Below, in pieces: positions 26,332 through 33,910 of a stretch of 38,807 bases of DNA. Source of the DNA: Paracoccaceae bacterium (GTDB lineage: Bacteria; Pseudomonadota; Alphaproteobacteria; Rhodobacterales; Rhodobacteraceae); NCBI GenBank assembly GCA_003550665.1, contig PUKW01000048.1, positions 1 through 38,807 of the forward strand. Direction: 5' to 3'. Numbering within the stretch: position 1 is the first letter of the stretch; each line of letters begins with the position of its first letter. The position numbers were made by a program, and so were the translations under genes. The notes beneath the pieces are model-generated. The model did no database searches. It was not told where the DNA came from and worked only from the letters and a program-made list of their open reading frames with translations.

Positions 26332-27291
26332 ATGAAAAAGACGATGGGAGCTGCGTTCTGCGCGGCAATCGCGGCCGGTTCGGGCGCGCATGCCATGGAG
26401 CTGTCGATCGCGACGGGGGGCACCGGCGGCGTGTATTACCCGTATGGCGGCGGGCTCGCCGAGATCATCGGCGATCACGTCGAGGGCTACACCGCCAGCG
26501 TCGAGGTCACCGGCGCCTCGGTCGAGAACATGGCGCTGATCTCGCGCTTTGACAGCGATCTGGCGCTCGCGCTCGCCGACACGGTGTATGACGCCTATCA
26601 CGGCGAGGGCGATTTCGAGGACCGGCACATTCCTGAGACCCGCGCGCTGGCCTCGATCTATCCCAACGCGGTGCAGATCGTCACCCTCGCCGACAGCGGC
26701 ATCGAGAGCCTCGACGACCTGCGCGGCGAGCGCGTGTCGGTCGGCGCGCCGGGCTCGGGCACCGAGGTCAGCGCCGAAACGCTGCTCAATGCCAACGACA
26801 TCACCTATGACGATTTCGACCAGGAGCGGCTGAACTTCAACGAGACCGCCGACGCGCTGCGCGATGGCGACATCGTGGCCGGGTTCTGGAGCGTCGGCCC
26901 ACCGACGAGCTCGATCATGAACCTCGCCGCGACGCGCGACATCGCGATCCTCGAACTCAGCGAGGAGGAGGTTGCCAACGCCATCGACGCGCAGCCGGTG
27001 TTTGCCGAATACTACCTGCCCGGCGGCACCTATGAGGGTGTCGAGGACGATGTGCGCACCATCTCGACGCCCAATGTCCTCGTCGTGCATGCCGACATGG
27101 AGGAGGAACTCGCTTACGAGATCACCCGCGTGCTCTTCGAACACACCGACACGCTGATCGATGTGCATCCGGCCGCCAATGACACCACGGTGGAGTTTTC
27201 GCTCGGCTCGACGCCGGTTCCGTTCCACCCCGGCTCGATCCGCTACTACGAGGAGATCGGCGAAGAGGTGCCGGACGACCTGCGTCCGTGA
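26332..27291 (+). CDS. TAXI-family TRAP transporter solute-binding protein
   Basis: A 319-residue periplasmic binding protein. The signal peptide is MKKTMGAAFCAAIAAGSGAHA (residues 1-21, cleavage after AHA). The mature part starts MELSIATGGTGGVYYPYGG, the hallmark of the TAXI family, with GERVSVGAPGSGTEVSAETLL in the second lobe and the conserved DIVAGFWSVGPPTSSI hinge. TAXI proteins feed TRAP permeases driven by ion gradients; few have known ligands. The protein is markedly acidic. The ATG at 26332 has GGAGGAA and GGGAGAG upstream. The stop overlaps the next start as GTGA, so the operon TAXI-DUF1850-permease is translationally coupled. Confidence 0.92.
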   Translation: MKKTMGAAFCAAIAAGSGAHAMELSIATGGTGGVYYPYGGGLAEIIGDHVEGYTASVEVTGASVENMALISRFDSDLALALADTVYDAYHGEGDFEDRHIPETRALASIYPNAVQIVTLADSGIESLDDLRGERVSVGAPGSGTEVSAETLLNANDITYDDFDQERLNFNETADALRDGDIVAGFWSVGPPTSSIMNLAATRDIAILELSEEEVANAIDAQPVFAEYYLPGGTYEGVEDDVRTISTPNVLVVHADMEEELAYEITRVLFEHTDTLIDVHPAANDTTVEFSLGSTPVPFHPGSIRYYEEIGEEVPDDLRP

Positions 27292-27767
27292 GCCTTCGAG
27301 CGACGGGGCGGCCGCTCATGGCCGCTCTTTTCCTGCTCCCCCCGAGCGCGGCGTCCGGCGCCGCGCTCGAAATCCTGCGCGCGGATGACAGCGCGCTTGC
27401 CGAAATCGCACTGCCCGAGGACGGCGCATGGTGTCTCGACTGGCGCCATTCGGTCACCGGCGGCGCGGTGCAGGATTGCTTTACCGTCGCGGAAGGCCGC
27501 ATGACCCTCGCGCGAAGTTATCTGCATGACGCCGCCGCCGGGCTCGGCCACATCGCCGGGCGCGGCACGCAGCGGAGCGCGCCGGGCGGCGGTTACTGGA
27601 TCGAGGATATCGACGAGCCGGTGCCGGGCGATGCGCTGCGTCTGCGGGTGGGCAGTGCGCGGGTCGGCCATCGCGTCACCGCGGGCGACACCGAGTTTGA
27701 GCTGTCGCGCCACGCCGCCGGGGAGCGCGTCACGCTGCGCCCGGCCGAATCGTCCAGAGGAGACTGA
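27288..27767 (+). CDS. DUF1850 protein of a TAXI-TRAP operon
   Basis: A 159-residue protein of unknown function. A hydrophobic N terminus (RATGRPLMAALFLLPPSAASGAA) looks like a signal peptide, so it is probably periplasmic. The core has WCLDWRHSVTGGAVQDCFTVAEGRMTLARS, where the H-S pair and a charged residue followed by F match the DUF1850 signature as I recall it, then AAGLGH and a second beta-rich half. In other genomes DUF1850 genes lie beside TAXI-TRAP genes, which suggests an accessory role in transport. The start is GTG at 27288, inside the TAXI stop; the stop overlaps the permease ATG by one base. Confidence 0.8.
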   Translation: MSLRATGRPLMAALFLLPPSAASGAALEILRADDSALAEIALPEDGAWCLDWRHSVTGGAVQDCFTVAEGRMTLARSYLHDAAAGLGHIAGRGTQRSAPGGGYWIEDIDEPVPGDALRLRVGSARVGHRVTAGDTEFELSRHAAGERVTLRPAESSRGD

Positions 27768-29785
27768 TGGCCCAGCCGGAGATCCCCGACCAGCTGCGAT
27801 CGGCCGACGCGGTGCAGCCGCGCCCCGTGCTCATCGCCGTCACCATCGTCGCGGTGGCGATGTCGCTGTTTCAGCTCTATGCCGCCGGGGTGCAGCCGCT
27901 CGGGCTGTTCTATCAGCGCAGCATCCATCTCGGCTTCGTCATGGTGCTGGCCTTCCTGATCTTTCCCGTCACCGGTCAGCGCCGGGCGCGGGGGCCGGTC
28001 GGCTGGGTGGTCGATCTGGCCTTCCTGAGTGCCGCGTTCATGTCGGGCTTCTACATCGTCTGGTTTCTCGACGACATCATCGACCGCGCCGGATTCTGGA
28101 CCGAGACCGATATCTGGATGGGCGTGATCGCCACGATCACCGTGCTCGAGGCCAGCCGGCGCGCCGTGGGGCTGGGCATGACCGTGATCGGGATCATCGC
28201 CATCGTCTATGCGATGGCGGGTCCGCGCGGCGCGCTGCCCTGGTTCGGCGAGTGGATGCCGGGCATCATGTCGCATCGCGGTGCCAATCTCGACCGGCTC
28301 GTCGGGCAGCTCTATCTGGGGCAGGAGGGCATCTTCGGGCTGCCGCTCGGAGTGGCGGCGACCTATGTGTTCATGTTCGTCCTGTTCGGCGCCTTTCTCG
28401 AGGTCACCGGGGCGGGGCGCTTCTTCATCGACATGGCCTTCGCTGCGACCGGGCGGCGCCCCGGCGGGCCCGCCAAGGCCGCCGTCATCGCCTCGGCGGG
28501 GATGGGCTCGATCTCGGGCTCGGCCATTGCCAACGTCGTCACCACCGGGGCCTTCACGATCCCGCTGATGAAGCGGCTCGGTTACAAGCCCAAGCAGGCC
28601 GGCGGCATCGAGGCCGCCGCCTCCACCGGCGGGCAGATCACGCCACCGCTGATGGGGGCGGGGGCGTTCCTGATCTCCGAATACACCAACATCCCCTATA
28701 TCGAGATCGTCGGGGTCTCGATCTTCCCTGCGATCCTCTATCTCGGCACGGTCTATCTGTTCGTGCACATCGTCGCGATGAAGGCCGGGATGAAGGGGAT
28801 GCCGGCCTCGGAGCTGCCGCTGGTGCGCACGGTGATGGGGGCGGGGTGGCATTTCATCCTGCCGCTGATCGTGCTCGTGGTGCTTTTGATCAACAACTAT
28901 TCGCCCATGCGGGTGGGCTTTTACGCGATTGGCTCGGTTATCGCGGTCACGGTGCTGCGCGCGGCGGTGGTGATGGCGGTGATCGAGCCGCGCAACGGCA
29001 ATCCGCTCACGCTGGAGCGCATCGGCATCGCCATCATGGGCGGGCTCCGGGGCCTCGTGCGGGCGCTCGAGATCGGGGCGCGCAACGCCGTCGCGGTCAG
29101 CATCGCCTGCGCGGTGGCGGGCATCATCGTGGGCGTCGTCGGGCTCACGGGGCTGGGGCTGAAATTCTCCTCGATGATGGTCGCGCTGTCGGGGGGCAAC
29201 ATCGTGCTCGCGCTGATCCTCGTGCTGCTGGCGAGCCTGGTGCTGGGGATGGGGCTGCCGGTGACGGCGGCCTATATCGTGCTGATCGTGCTGGTGGGCC
29301 CGGCGCTGCAGAACGAGTTCGGCATCCCGCTGCTGATCGCGCATCTGGTGGTGTTCTGGTACAGTCAGGACAGCAATGTCACCCCGCCCATCGCGCTTGC
29401 GGGCTTCGCGGCCGCGGCGGTGGCCGGCTCGAAACCGATGGAGACCAGTTTTCAGGCCTGGAAATTCGCCAAGGGGCTGTATCTGATCCCGGCCTTCATG
29501 GTCTTCAATCCGGAGATCATCCTGGGCGGCGACCCGGCGGTGGTCTTGTGGACGGGCTTTCTGGCGATCATTTCGCTGATCGGCTTCGCCGCGGCGATCG
29601 AGGGGTATCTGTTCACCTGGATGAACCCCGTTTCGCGGGTGCTGGTGATCCCCGGCGTGATCGGGACATTCTATCCCGAGTTGCTGCTCGAGCTGATCGG
29701 GGCGGCGGTGCTGATCGGGGTCATCGCGCTGAACTGGCTGACAGCGCCGCGCGCTCAGGAGGCGGCGAAGTCGTCGCGGGCATAG
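27767..29785 (+). CDS. TRAP transporter permease, fused small and large subunits (TAXI type)
   Basis: A 672-residue polytopic membrane protein joining the DctQ-like and DctM-like subunits, the usual form in TAXI systems. About the first 200 residues make the small-subunit part with several helices. The large subunit follows: GRFFIDMAFAATGRRPGGPAKAAV, the SMGSISGSAIANVVTTGAFT type segment, EAAASTGGQITPPLMGAGAF and, late, YSQDSNVTPPIALAGFAAAAVAG; the repeated GxITPP and NVTPP motifs line the ion and substrate site in the family. The substrate cannot be read from the sequence. It converges with serB and the two coding regions overlap by 31 bp at their 3' ends. Confidence 0.94.
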   Translation: MAQPEIPDQLRSADAVQPRPVLIAVTIVAVAMSLFQLYAAGVQPLGLFYQRSIHLGFVMVLAFLIFPVTGQRRARGPVGWVVDLAFLSAAFMSGFYIVWFLDDIIDRAGFWTETDIWMGVIATITVLEASRRAVGLGMTVIGIIAIVYAMAGPRGALPWFGEWMPGIMSHRGANLDRLVGQLYLGQEGIFGLPLGVAATYVFMFVLFGAFLEVTGAGRFFIDMAFAATGRRPGGPAKAAVIASAGMGSISGSAIANVVTTGAFTIPLMKRLGYKPKQAGGIEAAASTGGQITPPLMGAGAFLISEYTNIPYIEIVGVSIFPAILYLGTVYLFVHIVAMKAGMKGMPASELPLVRTVMGAGWHFILPLIVLVVLLINNYSPMRVGFYAIGSVIAVTVLRAAVVMAVIEPRNGNPLTLERIGIAIMGGLRGLVRALEIGARNAVAVSIACAVAGIIVGVVGLTGLGLKFSSMMVALSGGNIVLALILVLLASLVLGMGLPVTAAYIVLIVLVGPALQNEFGIPLLIAHLVVFWYSQDSNVTPPIALAGFAAAAVAGSKPMETSFQAWKFAKGLYLIPAFMVFNPEIILGGDPAVVLWTGFLAIISLIGFAAAIEGYLFTWMNPVSRVLVIPGVIGTFYPELLLELIGAAVLIGVIALNWLTAPRAQEAAKSSRA

Positions 29786-30633
29786 CCCTGCAGATACAGC
29801 AAGGCGGTGAGGTCGCCGTGATTGATGCGCAGATCGCATTCGGCGGCGACGGCGGGCTTGGCGTGCAGCGCCACGCCCGCGCCCGCTGCATGGAGCATCG
29901 ACAGATCGTTCGCCCCGTCGCCCACCGCCATGATCTGCTCCGGCGCCAGCCCCAGCCGCGCCGCCGTGGCCTGCAGCGCCTCGAGCTTGGCCTGCCGCCC
30001 GAGGATCGGCTCGGCGACGGTACCGGTCAGCCGGCCGTTCTCGACATGAAGGGTGTTGGCCTGATGCGCGTCAAAGCCGAGCCAGCCCGCCACCGCACCG
30101 GTGAAGGCGGTGAACCCCCCCGACACCAGCAGCGTATGCGCCCCGTTCGCGCGCATCGTCGCCACGAGTTCGCGCCCGCCCGGCGCGAGGGTGATGCGCT
30201 CGCCGAGAACGCGGTCGATCATCCCGGCGTCGAGCCCTTCGAGCGCGGCGACCCGCTCGCGCAGGGCGTCCTCGAAATCGACCTCGCCATTCATCGCGCG
30301 GCGGGTGACCGCGGCGACGGCGTCGCCCACACCTGCGGCGTCGGCGAGCTCGTCGATACATTCCTGCCCGATCATGGTCGAGTCCATGTCCGCGAGCAGG
30401 GCGCGCTTGCGCCGGCCCTCGGCGGGCTGCACGGCGAGGTCGATCCCCCGCGCCTGATGCTCCGCCCAGACCGCCTCGCGGGCATCGGGCAGGGCGGGCA
30501 GGTCGAATTCGGCGGCGATGCCGGGCGCCAGCCAGCGCACCGGGCCACCGCTCCAGTCGCGGCGAAGCGCCGCGACGGCGGCCGTGTCGAGATGCGGGGT
30601 TGCCGGGTCGGTGATCAGGGTGGCGATGTGCAT
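29755..30633 (-). CDS. serB: Phosphoserine phosphatase
   Basis: The last step of serine synthesis, dephosphorylation of L-phosphoserine. The 292-residue protein has an N-terminal domain of about 75 residues, ACT-like in related enzymes, then an HAD core: motif I DMDSTMIGQEC (82-92, nucleophile Asp82 or its partner Asp84), motif II SGGFTAFT starting at 171, and motif IV GDGANDLSML (238-247). GEVDFEDALRERVAALEGL is the cap region typical of SerB. Its 3' end overlaps the TRAP permease by 31 bp on the opposite strand. The 266 bp upstream (30634-30899) contain repeat copy B and no gene. Confidence 0.95.
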   Translation of the reverse strand: MHIATLITDPATPHLDTAAVAALRRDWSGGPVRWLAPGIAAEFDLPALPDAREAVWAEHQARGIDLAVQPAEGRRKRALLADMDSTMIGQECIDELADAAGVGDAVAAVTRRAMNGEVDFEDALRERVAALEGLDAGMIDRVLGERITLAPGGRELVATMRANGAHTLLVSGGFTAFTGAVAGWLGFDAHQANTLHVENGRLTGTVAEPILGRQAKLEALQATAARLGLAPEQIMAVGDGANDLSMLHAAGAGVALHAKPAVAAECDLRINHGDLTALLYLQGYARDDFAAS

Positions 30634-30676
30634 GTGCGGTCCGTGTCGCTGTCTCTGCGGTTTGCGGGGCCTTGGG

Positions 30677-30779
30677 GCGCGTCGCCGTCATCCGGGTCCG
30701 CGCCCCGCCTTCCGGCCTGCCGGACCCGGATTCTCGAAGAGCGCGGAACCGTCCCCCGCCGTGTCGCGACATGCTCTAG
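30677..30779. repeat. Intergenic repeat copy B (full length, degenerate)
   Basis: It aligns without gaps to copy A bases 23460-23562 over 103 bp; by hand I count 65 matches. Best kept are the left GCGCGTCGC, the GAGC-AACCG stretch and the right end ACATGCT-TAG, which here is a perfect GCTCTAG. Many differences are A/T in copy A against G/C here. It lies between serB and the GntR gene. Confidence 0.7.
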
Positions 30780-30899
30780 GACGATTCTCCCCCCGGCACC
30801 AGTGCGCGTGGATGCATGACCCTCCGCCCGCCGTGACGGCTTTTCTCTCGCGCAAGCACCGGCTACCCTCCGCGTTCCGCAGCTGTATCGCAGACCCGC

Positions 30900-31541
30900 A
30901 TGGCCACATCCGCCGACATCGCTTACGCGCGCATTCGAGACGGCGTCCTCGACGGGCGCTATCCGCCGGGCAGCGCGCTGCGCGAGGAGCAGCTCGCGGC
31001 GGATCTGGGCGTCAGCCGCACACCGGTGCGCGAGGCGCTCCGGCGGCTGAATGCCGAGGCCCTGGTCGAGTTCGAGGCCAATCATGGCGCCCGCGTGGCG
31101 CGTTGGTCGCCCGCCGATATCCGCGAGACCTTCGATCTGCGCGCGATGCTGGAGGGTCACGCCTGCAGCCTGGCGGCGCAGGGACGCAGCGCCGCCCAGC
31201 TCGCCGAGCTGCAACGGCTTGCCGACGCGATGAGCGCGGCGCATGCCGACGCGGCCGGGATCGAACGGATCGCCGAGCAGAATCGCCGGTTTCACGACCT
31301 GATCCTCGAGGCCAGCGGAACCCGGCAATTGCCGCGCATCGTCGGGCGGATCGTGGATGTGCCGCTGGTGCTGCGCACCTTCCTGCAATACAGCCCCGCC
31401 GCGCTCGCGCGCAGCCTCGCCCATCATCACGAGATCACCGCCGCGCTGCACGCCCGTGACGGGGACTGGGCGCGCGCGGTGATGGAGGCACATATCCGCG
31501 CGGCGCGCGCCGCGTTGCTCGGCAACGACGCGCCCGACTGA
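30900..31541 (+). CDS. GntR-family (FadR/FCD subfamily) transcriptional regulator
   Basis: A 213-residue regulator. Residues 4-70 are a GntR winged helix-turn-helix (AYARIRDGVLDGRYPPGSAL, then LGVSRTPVREALRRLNAEALVE). The C-terminal part is an all-helical FCD domain with FDLRAMLEGHA, NRRFHDLILEASG and HHHEITAAL plus a later His (MEAHI), the usual metal- and ligand-site Asp/His pattern. FCD regulators normally sense organic acids or acyl-CoA and release operators of the TTGTATACAA kind. It sits next to the HMG-CoA-lyase-like gene (convergent, 8 bp between stops), and two such palindromes occur between that gene and the CoA-transferase. It is therefore the likely local repressor. Confidence 0.9.
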   Translation: MATSADIAYARIRDGVLDGRYPPGSALREEQLAADLGVSRTPVREALRRLNAEALVEFEANHGARVARWSPADIRETFDLRAMLEGHACSLAAQGRSAAQLAELQRLADAMSAAHADAAGIERIAEQNRRFHDLILEASGTRQLPRIVGRIVDVPLVLRTFLQYSPAALARSLAHHHEITAALHARDGDWARAVMEAHIRAARAALLGNDAPD

Positions 31542-31549
31542 AGCGCGCA

Positions 31550-32479
31550 TCACCGATCGCGCGGCACGGGTGGCGGAAACACCCCGGCACGGCCGAGCAG
31601 CCCGGGCGGCGCGTGTCCGAGCTGTTCACCCAGCCACGCGGCCGCTGCCACCGCGGCATCGAGGTCGATCCCGGGCAGGTGACCCATGCGCTGCAGCATG
31701 TAGCTCAAATCCTCGGTGGGGATGTTGCCGGTCGCGGCGGGCGCGAAGGGGCAGCCGCCGAAGCCGCCAAGGCTCGCATCGAGGGCCGTGACCCCACAGG
31801 AGAGCGCCGCGGCGGCATTGGCGAGCCCCGTATTGCGGGTGTTGTGAAGATGCGCCCGCAGCGCGACCCCGGGCGCCGCCGCTTCGACGAGCGCGAAGCG
31901 CTGCGCAACGTCCGAGGGTGCGGCCACACCGATCGTGTCGGCCAGCGCGATCTCGTCGGGCAGATCATCGCCCAGCTGCGCGACAAGGCGCGCCGGTGCA
32001 TCCGGGGCGATTTCGCCCTCGAAAGGGCAGCCGAACGCGGCGCCGATGGTCAGCGTGCCGGGTATCCCCGCCGCGCGCAGCAGCCCGCGCACCTCGCGCC
32101 ACTGTGCGAGGGTCCGGGCGATATCGCAGCCCTGATTGCGGCGGTTGAAGGTCTCGCTGGCCACGACGACGAAGTTGATCTCGTCGACGGCGGCCGCGAT
32201 CGCCCGTTCGGCGCCCTTCAGGTTGAGCGCGAGAGCCGAGAGACTCACACCCGGGGCGTGCGCATTTCGCGCCCGCGCAGCGGCGATGACCTCCGCGGCG
32301 CCCGCCATTTGCGGCACGCGCTTCGGATTGACGAAGCTAGCCGCCTCGATTCGGCGCAACCCCGCTTGCCGGGCCTGCGCGATCAGCTCGGCGCGGCTTT
32401 CGGGCGCAAGGCTGACGGCTTCGTTCTGCAAGCCGTCGCGCGGCGCAACTTCGACGATATGGATCGGGCGGGCAGGCAA
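31550..32479 (-). CDS. HMG-CoA-lyase-like enzyme (hydroxyacyl-CoA aldol lyase)
   Basis: A 309-residue TIM-barrel enzyme of the HMGL-like family, which cleaves 3-hydroxy-3-methylglutaryl-CoA or related 3-hydroxyacyl-CoA to acetyl-CoA plus a keto acid. Seen: VEVAPRDGLQNE (9-20) with the catalytic Arg14-Asp15, HLHNTRNTGLAN (210-221) with the two metal-ligand histidines, and GGCPFAPAATGN (241-252) with the flexible-loop Cys243. The loop differs from standard lyases: they have HCHDTYGQ where this has HLHNTRNT, so the substrate may differ. The start is TTG at 32479 behind a GGAGGG ribosome-binding site (32485-32490, minus strand); an ATG further upstream gives a non-homologous leader. It is divergent from the CoA-transferase. 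Confidence 0.85.
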   Translation of the reverse strand: MPARPIHIVEVAPRDGLQNEAVSLAPESRAELIAQARQAGLRRIEAASFVNPKRVPQMAGAAEVIAAARARNAHAPGVSLSALALNLKGAERAIAAAVDEINFVVVASETFNRRNQGCDIARTLAQWREVRGLLRAAGIPGTLTIGAAFGCPFEGEIAPDAPARLVAQLGDDLPDEIALADTIGVAAPSDVAQRFALVEAAAPGVALRAHLHNTRNTGLANAAAALSCGVTALDASLGGFGGCPFAPAATGNIPTEDLSYMLQRMGHLPGIDLDAAVAAAAWLGEQLGHAPPGLLGRAGVFPPPVPRDR

Positions 32480-32496
32480 CCGGTCCCTCCGCAAAT

Positions 32497-32508
32497 ATGT
32501 ATACAATA
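32497..32508. promoter_or_regulatory. Operator-like palindrome 1 over the lyase promoter
   Basis: ATGTATACAATA with the palindromic core TGTATACA at 32498-32505. It overlaps the proposed -10 (TATTGT on the minus strand, 32508-32503) of the lyase promoter, whose -35 TTGACG reads from 32532 to 32527 with 18 bp between. The form resembles known operators of FCD-type GntR regulators, and the adjacent GntR gene is the natural candidate. Confidence 0.6.
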
Positions 32509-32532
32509 GGATGGCGAATTTCACGCCGTCAA
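32503..32532 (-). promoter_or_regulatory. Candidate promoter of the lyase gene
   Basis: On the minus strand, TTGACG (32532-32527), an 18-bp spacer, then TATTGT (32508-32503). Transcription would start near 32496, about 17 bp before the TTG start codon, leaving a very short leader that contains the ribosome-binding site. Operator 1 overlaps it. Confidence 0.5.
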
Positions 32533-32587
32533 CCGGCCCGGACCGACGGCATCGCGCATTTCCCGATACCGGGCCGGAAAAAGACAA

Positions 32588-32617
32588 TTGACATCGGCGC
32601 CGTCAGCGGCACGATGT
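32588..32617 (+). promoter_or_regulatory. Candidate promoter of the CoA-transferase/ABC operon
   Basis: A perfect -35 TTGACA at 32588-32593. The -10 position at 17-19 bp spacing falls on ACGATGTA (32611-32618), a weak hexamer that is part of operator 2. The start codon is at 32643 with GGGAGGAG just upstream. Confidence 0.45.
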
Positions 32618-32625
32618 ATGCAATA
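32614..32625. promoter_or_regulatory. Operator-like sequence 2 over the CoA-transferase promoter
   Basis: ATGTATGCAATA, 11 of 12 bases identical to operator 1 and in the same orientation, flanked by CG and TCG so that CGAT and ATCG form outer arms of an imperfect palindrome (32612-32628). It lies where the -10 and start of transcription should be. Confidence 0.6.
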
Positions 32626-32642
32626 TCGTGGGGAGGAGACCC

Positions 32643-33848
32643 ATGTCCGGAAGCGATGAAAGCGCCCTGCAAGGGCTGCGGGTGATCGAGATGGGCCAGC
32701 TGCTCGCGGGGCCGTTCTGCGGCCAGCTGCTCGCGGATTTCGGCGCCGAGGTTATCAAGATCGAACCGCCCGGCAAGGGCGACCCAATGCGCGAATGGGG
32801 GCGCGAGAAGCCGCACGGGCAGTCGCTCTGGTGGCCGGTGATCGCGCGCAACAAGAAGTCCCTCACCCTCGATCTGCGCACCGAGGCGGGTCAGGATGTC
32901 GTGCGCGATCTCGCGCGCGGGTCGGATATCGTGCTGGAGAATTTCCGCCCCGGCACGATGGAACGCTGGGGCCTCGGCTACGAGGCGCTCAGCGAGCTGA
33001 ACCCGCGGCTCATCATGGTGCGCGTGTCGGGATTCGGCCAGACGGGGCCGTATTCCCACCATGCCGGCTTCGGCGCGATCGGCGAGGCGATGGGCGGGCT
33101 GCGCCACGTCGTCGGCAGCCCGGACCGGCCGCCGAGCCGCATGGGCATCTCCATCGGCGACAGCCTCGCGGCGACCTTCGCGGCGCTGGGTGCCATGATG
33201 GCGCTGCATGCCCGCCACCGCACCGGGCGTGGCCAGGTCGTGGACAGCGCGATCTACGAGGCGGTGCTCACGATGATGGAATCGCTGATCACCGAATACG
33301 ACAAGGCGGGATACATCCGCGAGCGCACCGGGGCGATCCTGCCCAAGGTTGCGCCGTCCAACGTCTACCCGACGGCCGATGGCTCCGGGATCCTCATCGC
33401 CGGCAACCAGGACACGGTGTTCAAGCGGCTCGCGGAGGCGATGGGGCAGCCCGAGCTCGCGGATGACCCGCGCTACGCTACCCACACCGCGCGCGGCGCG
33501 CACCAGGAGGAGCTCGACGCGCTCATCGCGGAGTGGACCGGCGGCAAGGGCGCGGACGATGTGCTCGCCCTGATGAACGATAACGGCATTCCGGCCGGAC
33601 GGATCTACCGCGCGCCCGAGATGCTGGAGGACGCGCATTTCAAGGCGCGCGAGGCGATCGTGCGGGTGATGCACCCGCAACTCGGCGAGCTCGCGATGCA
33701 GAATGTCGCGCCGCGCCTGTCCGACACCCCCGGCGCGGTGCGCCACCCCGGACCCGCGCTCGGCGAGCATACCGAGGCGGTGCTCACCGGGGTGCTCGGT
33801 TATGATGCGGCGCGCGTCGCCCGCTTGCGGGGGGCGGGCGTGATCTGA
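32643..33848 (+). CDS. Class III CoA-transferase (CaiB/BaiF/Frc family)
   Basis: A 401-residue formyl-CoA-transferase-like enzyme that would move CoA between two carboxylic acids. Family features: LQGLRVIEMGQLLAGPFCGQLLADFGAEVIKIEPP (9-43), NKKSLTLDLRT, DIVLENFRPGTMERWGLGYE, VSGFGQTGPY, and ISIGDSLAA, in which Asp173 aligns with the acyl-anhydride-forming aspartate of the family. The ATG at 32643 has a strong GGGAGGAG site. It is divergent from the lyase and 62 bp before the ABC binding protein. The pairing suggests it loads CoA onto the imported acid for cleavage by the lyase; donor and acceptor are unknown. Confidence 0.92.
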   Translation: MSGSDESALQGLRVIEMGQLLAGPFCGQLLADFGAEVIKIEPPGKGDPMREWGREKPHGQSLWWPVIARNKKSLTLDLRTEAGQDVVRDLARGSDIVLENFRPGTMERWGLGYEALSELNPRLIMVRVSGFGQTGPYSHHAGFGAIGEAMGGLRHVVGSPDRPPSRMGISIGDSLAATFAALGAMMALHARHRTGRGQVVDSAIYEAVLTMMESLITEYDKAGYIRERTGAILPKVAPSNVYPTADGSGILIAGNQDTVFKRLAEAMGQPELADDPRYATHTARGAHQEELDALIAEWTGGKGADDVLALMNDNGIPAGRIYRAPEMLEDAHFKAREAIVRVMHPQLGELAMQNVAPRLSDTPGAVRHPGPALGEHTEAVLTGVLGYDAARVARLRGAGVI

Positions 33849-33910
33849 CACCATCCGTTGCCCCGAGCGGCACCAGCTACGACGATCATGCAGTCAGGGA
33901 GGAGACGATC

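Noticed and set aside
27526-30819. Very long plus-strand open frame (1097 codons) across the TRAP permease and serB
   Set aside because: It crosses two convincing genes on both strands in a third frame, and the product is Arg/Gly/His-rich with no motif.
30884-30892. TGTATCGCA just before the GntR start as a third operator copy
   Set aside because: It shares only the TGTAT part, is not palindromic, and has an extra base; too weak to call autoregulation.
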